A stretch of 64,000 bases of DNA from Rhodococcus wratislaviensis (GCF_900455735.1 NZ_UAUI01000024.1:62001-126000), one strand, 5' to 3'. Shown: positions 44,301-52,438, numbered from the stretch's first letter. Made by a program: numbers and translations. The notes: a model not told the origin generated them from the sequence alone.

Positions 44301-44676
44301 CCTGCTCGTGTATCACGAAGAATGCGAACAGGCCGCTCGCCGGTTGCTCACCAACCGCGTCTTCGAGGAGTGCTGGCAGCACGGCAAGGCGTTGGATCTC
44401 GACTCCGCTGTCTCCTACGCACTCGGCGAGCACACCCCGAAGACGAATTCTCCTGCCTCCGCTCTCCTGACGAAACGCGAACGGCAGGTTGCGGAACTGA
44501 TCGCCGAGGGCCTGACCAACAGGGCCATTGCCACTCGCCTCGTGATCTCACCGCGCACCGCTCAAGGGCATGTCGAGCACATACTCACCAAACTCGGATT
44601 CACGTCGCGAGCGCAGGTCGCTGCGTGGGTTGTGGAGCATCGGCAGTCGTCGAAGTCACCTCTCACGGGACGCTGA
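41392..44676 (+). CDS. PknK-like Ser/Thr kinase fused to NB-ARC-type ATPase, TPR and LuxR DNA-binding domain
   Basis: A 1094-residue multidomain regulator. The kinase domain (~25-285) has IGRGGFGVVYRC, Lys55 in VAVKVL, HRDVKPANILL (Asp149) and SDFGIAH (DFG 167-169), and the opening MPDVDPYETHRD is nearly that of mycobacterial PknK. An NB-ARC-like ATPase with P-loop VGIGGVGKT at ~359 follows, with LLILDNCEQVV (Walker B) and ILATSREPL. A helical repeat region precedes a LuxR HTH (~1025-1085: LTKRERQVAELIAEGLTNRAIATRL). It combines phosphorylation with direct DNA binding. It is divergent from the glnX gene across 296 bases. Confidence 0.9.
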   Translation: MPDVDPYETHRDVTPSVTSELGADGFDDAREIGRGGFGVVYRCAQTSLDRTVAVKVLTNELAEDNRERFFREQRAMGRLTGHPNIVTVLQVGVTDGGQPFIVMPYHPQGSLDERIRRHGPLPVDEVLRLGVKLAGALQAAHNEGILHRDVKPANILLTDYGEPALSDFGIAHISGGFETATGIVTGSPAFTAPEVLGGASPSPASDVYGLGATVFCAVTGHAAFERRSGEQLVAQFVRITTEPVPDLRDHGVADDLAAVIERAMAGRPEDRPLSAAAFGEELRDVQRRRGLIADDMALNSPDDADTQEPQALSHSRNPANSSRRTRGNLPLELSSFVGRRHEVTEAKSLLASSRLLTLVGIGGVGKTRLALRVATSIQREFADGVWLVELDEVHTPPLLVELVATTLGLRDHTDRSLREILLDFLSTRDILLILDNCEQVVDAVADLATALLQQNPNMRILATSREPLAIAGEATLRVPPLTVPDPDREPSLQGLPRYDAVSLFTERATTAVSTFTLTDANKSAVTRICHRLDGLPLPIELAAARLRAMSPEQILQRLSDRYALLTRGSRGAPSRQQTLRLCVDWSYDLCTPLEQLTWARLSVFTGGFDLDAAEYVCGEDVQPEALLDSVASLVDKSILIREENAAAVRFRLLETLRAYGREKAQEDDDYHDLRRRHRDWFRRLARIAEAEFIGPRQLEWLSRLGGEQPNLRDAMDFCLAEGDAEAGLQIATPLLQLWGSRGLLSEARRWLDRFLSHQGLPPTIATIRALYADCLMTEQQGDHQRGAALVEQTRILADQITDPIGHAIADYTDSLVGLFSGDLARAVSGLERALSVFREAENDLALQIESLTLLGLAYQLRDAEPHRAVECYEEVLTITEARGESVYRSYAVWAMAVAQWRLGAQSRALDLLGQGLRLARRVEDPVGCANCFEALAWIAGTSDPKRAGTLMGAAEARGLVAGIPSVSVPNLLVYHEECEQAARRLLTNRVFEECWQHGKALDLDSAVSYALGEHTPKTNSPASALLTKRERQVAELIAEGLTNRAIATRLVISPRTAQGHVEHILTKLGFTSRAQVAAWVVEHRQSSKSPLTGR

Positions 44677-44753
44677 GGGATGCGCGAGCACCGCTGGCAA
44701 CATTCCGGTGGTCAGGACGGCTGAGTCAGGGTCGAACCGGGTACACGCACAGC

Positions 44754-45539
44754 ATGAATAACTGGACGTGCCGCGCCGCGCTGTCGCTGTTGGTGGCCGG
44801 GCTCGTCGCCTCCGCGTCCGGATTGACGGCCCACTCGGCACCGACGCCCGACAGGATCGACGAGGTGCCCGGGCGGACGGCGCTGTCGTTCATGCACACC
44901 CCGAGCGGAACCCGCGTCGGGACTGCGAATCAGGGGGAAGCCCGGCCGGGATTGTCGATCGTGAAACTGTATGTAGCCGACTACATGCTCCGGCACGGCG
45001 ACGGCTCACCCGGTGACCTCGCACTCGGACAGCGGATGATCCGTGACAGCGACGACACCGCCGCCTCGCAGGTGTACGCCAAGTACCCGCAGTCGATCGA
45101 CGTGATCGCCGCCGAGTATCGGCTCACCAGTACCCGTGGCTCCGGATTCTGGGGCGATGCGGTTACCAGCACCGCGGACACCGTGACTTTCCTCGAGGCG
45201 AAGAAGACCACCGATCCGGACAGCCGCATCCTGGAGTGGATGGCTACCGCGGCCCCCGTCGCCGCCGATGGGACCCATCAGAACTGGGGCACCGGGCGCC
45301 TGCCGTCGGTGACCGGAACCAAATGGGGGTGGTCGGACTACGGGCCCAGCATTGTCGCTTCCGCGTCCTTCGGGCCTGATTTCTCGGTATCGGCCAACAC
45401 GTACGGCACCGCCGAACAGCACACCAGCGACGTGCTCGGTGCCTTCGCGCAGGACCCGGCGCCACCACCGCAGGTGGCGCCGGATCCCATCCAGGATCTA
45501 ATCGACCGTTACCTGCCCCCGGCGATAGCACCACGATGA
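44754..45539 (+). CDS. secreted beta-lactamase/penicillin-binding-like serine hydrolase
   Basis: A 261-residue exported protein. The N-terminus (about 27 residues, ending near LTAHSA) is a signal peptide. The domain shows LSIVK as SxxK, RDSDDTAAS as the SDN-like motif, and TGTKWGWSD resembling the KTG. This is the small class A beta-lactamase-like family common in mycobacteria, whose activity is often unknown. The C-terminal PPPQVAPDP tail is proline-rich. The start follows 77 bases after the kinase gene. Confidence 0.75.
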   Translation: MNNWTCRAALSLLVAGLVASASGLTAHSAPTPDRIDEVPGRTALSFMHTPSGTRVGTANQGEARPGLSIVKLYVADYMLRHGDGSPGDLALGQRMIRDSDDTAASQVYAKYPQSIDVIAAEYRLTSTRGSGFWGDAVTSTADTVTFLEAKKTTDPDSRILEWMATAAPVAADGTHQNWGTGRLPSVTGTKWGWSDYGPSIVASASFGPDFSVSANTYGTAEQHTSDVLGAFAQDPAPPPQVAPDPIQDLIDRYLPPAIAPR

Positions 45540-45612
45540 TCGACAACTCGACGCACCCGAGGGAACAGCCCTGACCCGGTTGGTGGGGTGACGGCCTGGG
45601 TAATCGGGTCTC

Positions 45613-46014
45613 ATGTTGCCCCCGACGGACGAAACACCGAACACCGGACCGCACCTCCCGACAGGACACCCGCCGGGCGGTGAGGTGCCGTCTTCCGACC
45701 CGCATGCCCACGACGCGGGTTCCGGGGTGCCGCCGGACGTGGCGAGGGGCAAGGGGATCAAGCACACCCGCACCGGGGCGACGTGGACAGGTCTGGTGAT
45801 CGGCATTGTCGTCCTGGTCCTGCTTCTCGTATTCATCCTGCAGAACCTCGACAGCGTCGTCCTGGAATTGTTCGTCTGGGAGTTCACCGTCCCGCTCGGC
45901 GTCACACTGCTGTTCGCCGCCATCGCGGGTGCGGTGATCATGGCCCTCGTCGGCGGTGTCCGGATCCTCCAGATCCGGCGGGCAGCGAACCGGCAACGGA
46001 AACTGACCACCTGA
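45613..46014 (+). CDS. LapA-domain (DUF1049) membrane protein
   Basis: A 133-residue protein. A proline/glycine-rich, hydrophilic N-terminus of about 50 residues is followed by two TM helices (WTGLVIGIVVLVLLLVFILQN and LGVTLLFAAIAGAVIMALVGG) and a short basic tail. QNLDSVVLELFVWEFTVPLG between them is the LapA/YciS signature. The family is tied to envelope and lipid homeostasis. No operon partner. Confidence 0.8.
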   Translation: MLPPTDETPNTGPHLPTGHPPGGEVPSSDPHAHDAGSGVPPDVARGKGIKHTRTGATWTGLVIGIVVLVLLLVFILQNLDSVVLELFVWEFTVPLGVTLLFAAIAGAVIMALVGGVRILQIRRAANRQRKLTT

Positions 46015-46052
46015 CCCCATGCTTGTTTCCGTGTTCGCTCGATCGAAGCGTT

Positions 46053-46114
46053 GACCTCAGGTCCTCGGCCACGAGATTCGAGTAGTCGACTACTCAGTTC
46101 AACTGTCGAATCTC
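46053..46114 (+). promoter_or_regulatory. stacked palindromes upstream of the orphan gene pair
   Basis: Three dyads lie within 62 bases: GACCT-c-AGGTC (46053-46063); a perfect 16-bp palindrome GAGTAGTCGACTACTC (46080-46095); and outer arms GAGATTCGA (46073-46081) with TCGAATCTC (46106-46114) enclosing it. They lie 53 to 114 bases before the 46167 start. They could bind a repressor or form an RNA leader structure. Confidence 0.5.
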
Positions 46115-46166
46115 CTCGTACGGTCGGTCCTGTATCGCATTCGTGATTCGACGAAAGGACACCGAA

Positions 46167-46448
46167 ATGGCTTGGTCGACAACCCCTCAGGGGCTTTTTC
46201 TCGCCGCTGGGCAGGCGAATCAATTCTCCTTCTCGTTCGGGGACATTTGGAAAGGGCCGCAGCTGGCGACCGCGAGACTCGACGCCAGCCAGGGTGGTGG
46301 TGGCACGAAGATCCTGATGACGCAGTGGCAGGGCACCGCCAACGCGCCGGTGTTCGGCGGCCCCAGCAAGCAGTACTACGTGCTCGGCATCCACAACAGC
46401 TCCACTTCGGGCGTGTGGTTCCATCTGGAAGGAGGCATGCTCGCATGA
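46167..46448 (+). CDS. small hypothetical protein, first of a coupled pair
   Basis: A 93-residue protein I do not recognise. It is rich in Gly, Ser, Thr and aromatic residues (FSFSFGDIWKGPQLATARLD, then WQGTANAPVFGG and HNSSTSGVWFHLEGGML), and looks like a small all-beta fold, possibly a lectin- or pilin-like jelly roll. No signal peptide or TM segment. AAGGACACCGAA precedes the ATG at 46167. The stop overlaps the next gene in ATGA. Confidence 0.6.
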   Translation: MAWSTTPQGLFLAAGQANQFSFSFGDIWKGPQLATARLDASQGGGGTKILMTQWQGTANAPVFGGPSKQYYVLGIHNSSTSGVWFHLEGGMLA

Positions 46449-46717
46449 CGACACAGGAATCACCGAGGATTTCCCGGATGCAGGTCCTGACGGACGAACA
46501 CGGCAGCATTCTCGCTGCTGTCCTGCGAACTGCGGATGTGGCGTCGGGCCCGGCATCGGGTGAGGACGTTCCGCCTCAGGTTTCGCTGGTTCCTTCGGAA
46601 GGTCAAGCATTGCATGAACTTTCTGTTCCCGGGGACGAGATGTTCGAGTCGCTGGATCAGTGGGTGGTGCGGGTCGACGCCGGCGAACCGGCATTGGTGC
46701 GACGCGTAGGCGCGTAG
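46445..46717 (+). CDS. small hypothetical protein, second of the coupled pair
   Basis: A 90-residue acidic protein, unrecognised. MTTQESPRISRMQVLTDEHGSILAAVLRTADVA suggests a short beta-hairpin, and LHELSVPGDEMFESLDQW precedes a charged end. The 4-base overlap with the previous gene shows the two are made together. No family assignment is justified. Confidence 0.6.
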   Translation: MTTQESPRISRMQVLTDEHGSILAAVLRTADVASGPASGEDVPPQVSLVPSEGQALHELSVPGDEMFESLDQWVVRVDAGEPALVRRVGA

Positions 46718-46903
46718 CCGCTGATCGAGGGGGAGCGCTGGTCCGGCGATCAACGGTCCCCTCCGCGCGTGGCGGTGTGAGGGGTGGAAAGCCATCAAAA
46801 TCACCTCGAGAGTCACTTTGTCAGCACAAATGGTTGACTTCGCTCGCGGCGCGCAGCACTGTCGTAGAGACACACGTCGCACCGATCAGTCCCGGAGTCG
46901 ATC

Positions 46904-48067
46904 TTGACCAACGTCAACCCCACCGAAATCGCTGTAGCAGTCGCCGGATTCGGCTGGATGGGCCGAGTCCACACCAACGCGTATCTGCGTCAGCGCCACC
47001 ACTTCCCGGAAGCGCCGTCCATCCGTCTGGGCGCCGTCGCCGACGAGGTACCCGGCCGCGCCGAGGAGGCTGCCGCCCAGTTCGGGTTCGGCGCAGCGCT
47101 GACCGACTGGCGCGACATCGCCGCCGACGCGACCATCGACGCGGTGAGCATCACCGCACCCAACTTCCTGCACCGGGAGATCGGTGTCGCGATGGCCGAG
47201 GCGGGAAAGCACATCTGGATCGAGAAGCCGGTCGGCCTGTCGTCCGACGACGCCAAGGCAGTCGCTGCTGCCGTCGAGAAGGCGGGCGTCCAGTCGACCG
47301 TCGGATTCAACTACCGAAACGCACCCGCCGTTGCGATGGCGCACGATCTGATCGCGTCGGGCGAACTGGGCACCATCACGCACTCGCGGTTCCGCTTCCT
47401 CAGCGACTACGCCGCGCATCCGGATGGCGCGCTGAGCTGGCGTTACGAGAACGTGCGCGGTGGTTCGGGCGTTTTGGGAGACCTTGCCTCGCACGGTGTC
47501 GACCTGGTCCGGCACCTGCTCGGCGACATCGACGCAGTCGTTGCCGACACTGCGATCTTCATCCCCCAGCGCGCCATCCCGACGGGTGCCACCAGCGGGC
47601 ATGCGCGCGCGACGGGCGGAAAGTTGGGGCCGGTGGAGAACGACGACTTCGTGAGCGCGCTGGTTCGCCTGTCATCGGGCGGACGCGTGACGCTGGACGC
47701 CAGTCGCGTGGCCGTCGGCGAGCAGAACAACTACGGGTTCGAGATCCACGGCACCAAGGGTGCGGTGTACTGGGACTTCCGCCGGATGAACGAACTCGGA
47801 ACGAGCCTCGGGAGCAAGTACCAGGACCAGTCGATCACCACGGTGTGGGTGGGCCCCGACGCCGGAGCGTACGCCCGCTTCCAGCCGGGTTCCGCGTCCT
47901 CGATGAGCTACGACGACCTCAAGGTCATCGAGGGGAACAACTTCATCGCCTCGATCGTCGACGGAAAGCCCCGGGGCGCAACGATCGCCGACGCCGTGGC
48001 CGCGGCCGAAACCCTCGACGCCATCACGGCATCGGTCGCATCTCGTGCGTGGGTCGACGTGCGCTGA
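46904..48067 (+). CDS. Gfo/Idh/MocA-family oxidoreductase
   Basis: A 387-residue NAD(P)-dependent sugar-type dehydrogenase. The dinucleotide motif VAVAGFGWMGRVH is at residue ~10, the EKP motif in WIEKPVGLS, and the later HGVDLVRHLLG provides the catalytic Asp/His helix. Relatives include inositol 2-dehydrogenases and glucose-fructose oxidoreductases. The start is TTG at 46904, 7 bases after GGAG; no ATG or GTG is in a suitable position. Substrate unknown; the gene stands alone. Confidence 0.87.
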   Translation: MTNVNPTEIAVAVAGFGWMGRVHTNAYLRQRHHFPEAPSIRLGAVADEVPGRAEEAAAQFGFGAALTDWRDIAADATIDAVSITAPNFLHREIGVAMAEAGKHIWIEKPVGLSSDDAKAVAAAVEKAGVQSTVGFNYRNAPAVAMAHDLIASGELGTITHSRFRFLSDYAAHPDGALSWRYENVRGGSGVLGDLASHGVDLVRHLLGDIDAVVADTAIFIPQRAIPTGATSGHARATGGKLGPVENDDFVSALVRLSSGGRVTLDASRVAVGEQNNYGFEIHGTKGAVYWDFRRMNELGTSLGSKYQDQSITTVWVGPDAGAYARFQPGSASSMSYDDLKVIEGNNFIASIVDGKPRGATIADAVAAAETLDAITASVASRAWVDVR

Positions 48068-48153
48068 TCCGATCCGCACAGTCTGGTCCCGGGGTTACGC
48101 TTTATCGGTTATCGGGTCTATTCCCGTAGGCGCCTTTCTCCGCGGAGGTTGGT

Positions 48154-48624
48154 ATGAATACCAAACCGTTCGGCTCAGGCTTTGCGATTCTCGCGTTGAC
48201 GATTTCGGTGGTTTCATGCTCGTCGGACACGTCCTCCGACAGCGAGGACAGTTGCGTCCGCGCCAGTGACAGCGAGCTGGACGCGCTCTTCACGAGTTGG
48301 AACGACGCACTGGTCTCCGGCGACGCGAGCAGGGTCGCCGCGCTGTACCGGCCGGACGCGATACTGCTGCCGACTCTGTCGGTTCCTGTCGCCGACACCC
48401 CGCAGGAGATTACGGAGTATTTCGTCAACCTGATCAAGGCCGATCCCACAGCCCGGATGGAAGAAAGTGTCAAATATTCGGATTGCAACCTCGCATACAA
48501 CGTAGGCCGCTGGGTCATCAATGCCAACGGTCAAGATGTGGCGGCCAGGGTGACGTGGGTCTACCGGTACGAAGACGGAAAGTGGATGATCGCCAACCAT
48601 CATTCGTCGGTGAACCCCAGCTGA
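48154..48624 (+). CDS. SgcJ/EcaC-type (SnoaL-like) lipoprotein
   Basis: A 156-residue protein. A lipobox VVSC follows a short signal, giving a predicted lipid-modified Cys ~22. The remainder is an NTF2-like fold of the SgcJ/EcaC/DUF4440 family (LFTSWNDALVSGDASRVAALYRPDAILLP ... WVYRYEDGKWMIANHHSS). Soluble relatives have roles in antibiotic biosynthesis; the exported version here probably binds a small ligand. GGAGG precedes the ATG. Confidence 0.82.
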   Translation: MNTKPFGSGFAILALTISVVSCSSDTSSDSEDSCVRASDSELDALFTSWNDALVSGDASRVAALYRPDAILLPTLSVPVADTPQEITEYFVNLIKADPTARMEESVKYSDCNLAYNVGRWVINANGQDVAARVTWVYRYEDGKWMIANHHSSVNPS

Positions 48625-48625
48625 G

Positions 48626-48672
48626 GCAACGCGGTGGTGGCCGGCCCGCGGGGTCGGCCACCACCGCGTTGC
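48626..48672. terminator. bidirectional terminator between convergent genes
   Basis: Arms GCAACGCGGTGGTGGCCG (48626-48643) and CGGCCACCACCGCGTTGC (48655-48672) are perfect 18-bp complements with an 11-base loop. It exactly fills the gap between the lipoprotein stop and the guanine deaminase stop, so it can serve both strands. Confidence 0.9.
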
Positions 48673-48673
48673 T

Positions 48674-50080
48674 CTAGGACGACTGTGCGCGCCTGCCCGC
48701 GACGTACACCTCGGCGATGGACGTCTCGCGGATTCCCATCAGCAGTGCGAACAGGGTCTGATCGCGGGCAAGTTCCGGATCGGCGGAGCGAAAGGCGTTG
48801 CGCAGCAATCCGTCGAGTGCCGGTGTGCCGGACGGGTCGACGACGACGAAGTCGGCTTCCTTCCCGACGTCGAAATTGCCGAACCGGTTCTCCATGTCCA
48901 GGGCCCGGGCACCGCCGAGGGTGCCTACGAACAGCATCTCGGCCGGATGCATCGACACCCCGTCGTCACCGGCCTCGGTGATGTGCACCTTGAACGCGTC
49001 GCCGAGCACGCGTGGAATCAGCCATTCGTCGCCGCCGCCGAAATCCGTTCCCACCGAGATGTTCACGCCCGACGCGACGGTGCGCTTCCACGGCATCGTT
49101 CCGGATCCCAGGAACAGCTGCGAGATCGGGCAGTGCGAGACGGACGTGCCGGTCTCGGCCATCCGTTCGAGCTCGACATCCTGACAGTGCACGCAGTGCG
49201 CGAGGATGGTGCGTCGGCCCAGCAGGCTCTTCCCGCCCACTTCCGAACCGGGCAGGAACTTCCCGTCGTACGTGTCCAGGTACGAATTCACCTGATAGGT
49301 CTCCTTGGTCGAGTCGACCTCGCCGGTGCCGGGGCGATTGTTCTCGTTGAGGTGGGAGTGCACGTACACACCGCGGTCCCGCACCTCTTCGTAGAGTTCT
49401 CCGAGGTTCTTCAGGGTCTCGGGTGTCACCGACAACGAGAACCGCGGGATGATCGCCACGTGCAGCAACGCGGTGGCGACATCGCCGGTGTCGGCGCCGT
49501 GCCATTTCTCGATCTCCTCGCGAGTGAGCCGGATCGCGTCCTCTTCGGACGTCATCAGCGGCTGAGCGGTTTCGCCGCCGACGGTCTGAATTCCGCGGCC
49601 GCTGACGATGCGCAGACCGGCCTTCTGCGTCTCGGTGAACAACGCGTCCTGCGCATGTGGGAACGCCGACCCGAACACCATGGCGGCCGTGGTGCCCGCC
49701 GAGATGCGCCGGTTGGTGAACTCGACGGCCGCCTGCTGCGCGAACTCCGGGTCGGCGAACTTCGTCTCCGACGGGAACATGCAGAGGGTCAGCCACTCCA
49801 GCAGCTGGCCGCCGCCGTAGGAGTCGCCGGCGTAGGTCTGCGGGAAGTGGATGTGGGTGTCGACGAACCCCGGCAACAGAAACCCGGGCCGGTGGTCGTG
49901 CACGGTGCCGGACTCGTACTCCGAAGGGATCTCGGCTCGGTCACCGCAGAACACGATTCGCCCGCTGTCGTCCAGCACCAGGGCGCCGTCGGGAATCGAT
50001 ACCAGGGCGGCCGCGGCTTCGGTCACTTTCGGCGCGCCGGCGATGTGGAAGATGTGCCCGAGATGAGTGTGCGTGGCCAT
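48674..50080 (-). CDS. guaD: guanine deaminase
   Basis: A 468-residue amidohydrolase. PGFVDTHIHFPQ is the guanine deaminase signature with metal-binding HxH; further ligands are in VHSHLNENN, AHCVHC and SVGTDFGGGD. It deaminates guanine to xanthine, a purine salvage and nitrogen-release step. The ATG at 50080 begins MATHTHLGHIF. GGGAG lies 9 bases upstream. No other purine catabolic gene is adjacent. Confidence 0.92.
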   Translation of the reverse strand: MATHTHLGHIFHIAGAPKVTEAAAALVSIPDGALVLDDSGRIVFCGDRAEIPSEYESGTVHDHRPGFLLPGFVDTHIHFPQTYAGDSYGGGQLLEWLTLCMFPSETKFADPEFAQQAAVEFTNRRISAGTTAAMVFGSAFPHAQDALFTETQKAGLRIVSGRGIQTVGGETAQPLMTSEEDAIRLTREEIEKWHGADTGDVATALLHVAIIPRFSLSVTPETLKNLGELYEEVRDRGVYVHSHLNENNRPGTGEVDSTKETYQVNSYLDTYDGKFLPGSEVGGKSLLGRRTILAHCVHCQDVELERMAETGTSVSHCPISQLFLGSGTMPWKRTVASGVNISVGTDFGGGDEWLIPRVLGDAFKVHITEAGDDGVSMHPAEMLFVGTLGGARALDMENRFGNFDVGKEADFVVVDPSGTPALDGLLRNAFRSADPELARDQTLFALLMGIRETSIAEVYVAGRRAQSS

Positions 50081-50281
50081 GCGATGAACTCCCGTCGAGT
50101 GGTAACGGATCATGCCTTCTGCAGTGAACTTCGGCGGCTGGACGTCGCCCAGCCGAGTAGCACCTGTGCGGCCGTGCCGCACCCACGATGAGATAACAGC
50201 CCGTACTAACAATGCCACCGATCAGACCCGGATCGCGGCCGAACAGGCCAAGCGCCCGCGGCAGTCACTGCCGACCGGGTG

Positions 50282-51061
50282 CTACTGCAAGCGTGTGCGG
50301 TCGTCGACGAATCGGCGGATGACCTTGTCCCACCCCAATGCCTCGAGGAGTTCCGCGGCGGCGGCACGCGAGGTGAGCGGCCGGAGCACGTTGATGTCGA
50401 GGTCGCCGCTGGTGTCCAGGACGTCGTCGAGGCGCAGGCAATCGACGTACCCGTAGTCCGTCCAGGGTTCGACGTGGCCATCCCAGTCGGCGGCGTCGGC
50501 GTACGGCCCACCGAGACGCAGCTTTCCGCTGCGGTGGATCATCACGTACCGGGGAACCACCTGCATCGTCTCGTCGGCAGTCGCCAGAGTCACCTCGGGG
50601 TCGGCGGCGGGATCTGCGCCGGCGATCCGGCGGTCGTAGGAAGCCGTCTTGACCGTTGCGACCTCGACCAGCGCCCGCACGTAGACCCATCGCGCTCGTT
50701 CGACCGAGCCCGCCCACGCCGATTCCTCGTCCGCGCAGGAGAACACGTTCTCGGCCGGGGTTCGGATCAGCAGCCTCGTCCCCACCCGCTCGTGATCGAC
50801 AACCAGGTCTCCGTCGACGACGAGTTCGTCGTCGTACTCGCGGACCCCGGTGATCGTCGCCACCGCGAGCACCTCGTCGTCCGGCGCGGTCACGAACAGT
50901 TCACGCTCGGAGCGGACGCTGCGGGCATCACCGGGAAACGGGCCACGACCTCTGGCGAACGCGTCGTGCTGGGTCAATTCGGCCCGAAACCCCGCTTCGG
51001 TCATCCCCAACGGATGATCGCGCACCTCTCGCAGGTTACCGAGCCGAACTCTGGACGCCAC
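50282..51061 (-). CDS. hypothetical protein
   Basis: A 259-residue soluble protein I do not recognise. It is rich in acidic residues with alternating strand-like segments (ELFVTAPDDEVLAVATITGVREYDDELVVDGDLVV), contains YVRALVEVATVKTASYDRRIAG and VVPRYVMIHRSGKLRLGGP, and has no signal peptide or TM helix. GTG at 51061 is preferred because GGGGAGG lies 8 bases upstream; an ATG at 51094 has no such site. It is divergent from the P450 gene. Confidence 0.7.
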   Translation of the reverse strand: MASRVRLGNLREVRDHPLGMTEAGFRAELTQHDAFARGRGPFPGDARSVRSERELFVTAPDDEVLAVATITGVREYDDELVVDGDLVVDHERVGTRLLIRTPAENVFSCADEESAWAGSVERARWVYVRALVEVATVKTASYDRRIAGADPAADPEVTLATADETMQVVPRYVMIHRSGKLRLGGPYADAADWDGHVEPWTDYGYVDCLRLDDVLDTSGDLDINVLRPLTSRAAAAELLEALGWDKVIRRFVDDRTRLQ

Positions 51062-51205
51062 AGGTCGATCCTCCCCGTCAAATCTCCGGCGCATCGCCGG
51101 GTGACCCTTTGATCATAGCGGTTGACCTGCAGTGATGCCTCATCGGCGTAACCACTGCTTGCCCAGTAGGGTCGCAGTATCTGTACGACCGACCGAGGGG
51201 GACCG

Positions 51206-52429
51206 GTGACGGGTTCTGCGTCCGAAAAAATCATCTCGCCTGCATCACGCGCGTTCTGGGACCGCAGTTTCGCGGGTCGGCGCGCCCTGTTCGAAGAGCT
51301 TCGTCAGCGGTCGCCGATCGAGTTCCACACGGAAACGGCCGGTCCGGGCTTCTGGTCGGTCGTCGGATACGACGACGTGGTGTCGGTGAGCCGGAACCCG
51401 GAGGTCTTCTCCTCGGCCAAGGGCTTCACCATCGACGACGTCCCGGTCGAGATCCTCGAGTTCGCCATGTCGATGATCGCCATGGACAACCCCCGTCACC
51501 GGCGTCTGCGGGGCATCGTGCAATCGGCGTTCACCGCGGCCTCGGTGCGGGGCATCGCCGAGCGGCTGCGCGGCTACGCTGCGCAGATCGCCGCGGACCT
51601 TCCCCGAGATGCCCAGTTCGACTTCGTCTCCGACGTCGCGACCCGGTTGCCGGTGCAGGTGATCTGTGAGCTGCTCGGGATCCCGGAGAGCGACCGGCCG
51701 ATGGTCCTCGCCGCGGCGGCCGACGTCATTGCCGGAGGCGGTGATCAGGAGTTCGTCACCGGACCCGGCGGCGCGGCCGGCCTGGGCCAGATCTACGGAT
51801 ACGCCCTCGAACTGGGCGAGAGACGCAAGGCGGATCCCGGCGAGGATCTGACGTCCCGGCTGGTGTCGACGATGGTCGACGGCGAGACCCTCACACCGAC
51901 CGAGTTCGGTTCGTTCGTCATCCTGCTGATCACGGCTGGGTTCGAGACCACCCGGCAAGCGTTGGCCTGGGCGCTGCATCTGCTCAGCGAGCACCCCGAC
52001 CAGAAAGAATTGCTGCTCGCCGATTTCGCCGGCCACATCGACAACACGATCGACGAGGTGATCCGCTTCGCCTCCCCGGTGCCCTACATGCGGCGGACCG
52101 CGACCGTCGACACCGAGCTCGGCGGCGCCCACATCGCGGGGGGCGACAAGGTCGTCATGTGGTACCTGTCCGCGAACCACGACGAACGTATCTTCGACGG
52201 TCCGGGCCGGTTCGACATCACCCGGTCGAACGCAGGCAAGCATCTCGGTTTCGGCGCGAAAGACATCCACCACTGCCTGGGCATGAACCTCGCTCGGCTG
52301 GAGCTGCGCGTCATGCTCGAAGAACTTTTCGCCGCCCACCCCTCACTTCACGCGGTGGGCGAGCCGGAACTGCTGCTCTCCGCGTTCATCAATGGCGTCG
52401 CCGCGCTGCCGGCCCAGACATGTGACTGA
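51206..52429 (+). CDS. cytochrome P450
   Basis: A 407-residue soluble P450. The I-helix is LITAGFETTRQALAW, the ExxR is in DEVIRFASP, and the heme loop is FGAKDIHHCLG, one residue longer before the Cys than the textbook FGxGxHxC but of a kind seen in mycobacterial P450s. IAMDNPRHRRLRGIVQSAFT is the C-helix region. It would hydroxylate a lipid-like substrate with a separate ferredoxin system. GTG start after GAGGGGGA. No ferredoxin gene is adjacent. Confidence 0.93.
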   Translation: MTGSASEKIISPASRAFWDRSFAGRRALFEELRQRSPIEFHTETAGPGFWSVVGYDDVVSVSRNPEVFSSAKGFTIDDVPVEILEFAMSMIAMDNPRHRRLRGIVQSAFTAASVRGIAERLRGYAAQIAADLPRDAQFDFVSDVATRLPVQVICELLGIPESDRPMVLAAAADVIAGGGDQEFVTGPGGAAGLGQIYGYALELGERRKADPGEDLTSRLVSTMVDGETLTPTEFGSFVILLITAGFETTRQALAWALHLLSEHPDQKELLLADFAGHIDNTIDEVIRFASPVPYMRRTATVDTELGGAHIAGGDKVVMWYLSANHDERIFDGPGRFDITRSNAGKHLGFGAKDIHHCLGMNLARLELRVMLEELFAAHPSLHAVGEPELLLSAFINGVAALPAQTCD

Positions 52430-52438
52430 CGGTGAGGT

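Noticed and set aside
50081-50281. possible small gene between guanine deaminase and the hypothetical gene
   Set aside because: Only short arginine-rich frames without a ribosome site are present.
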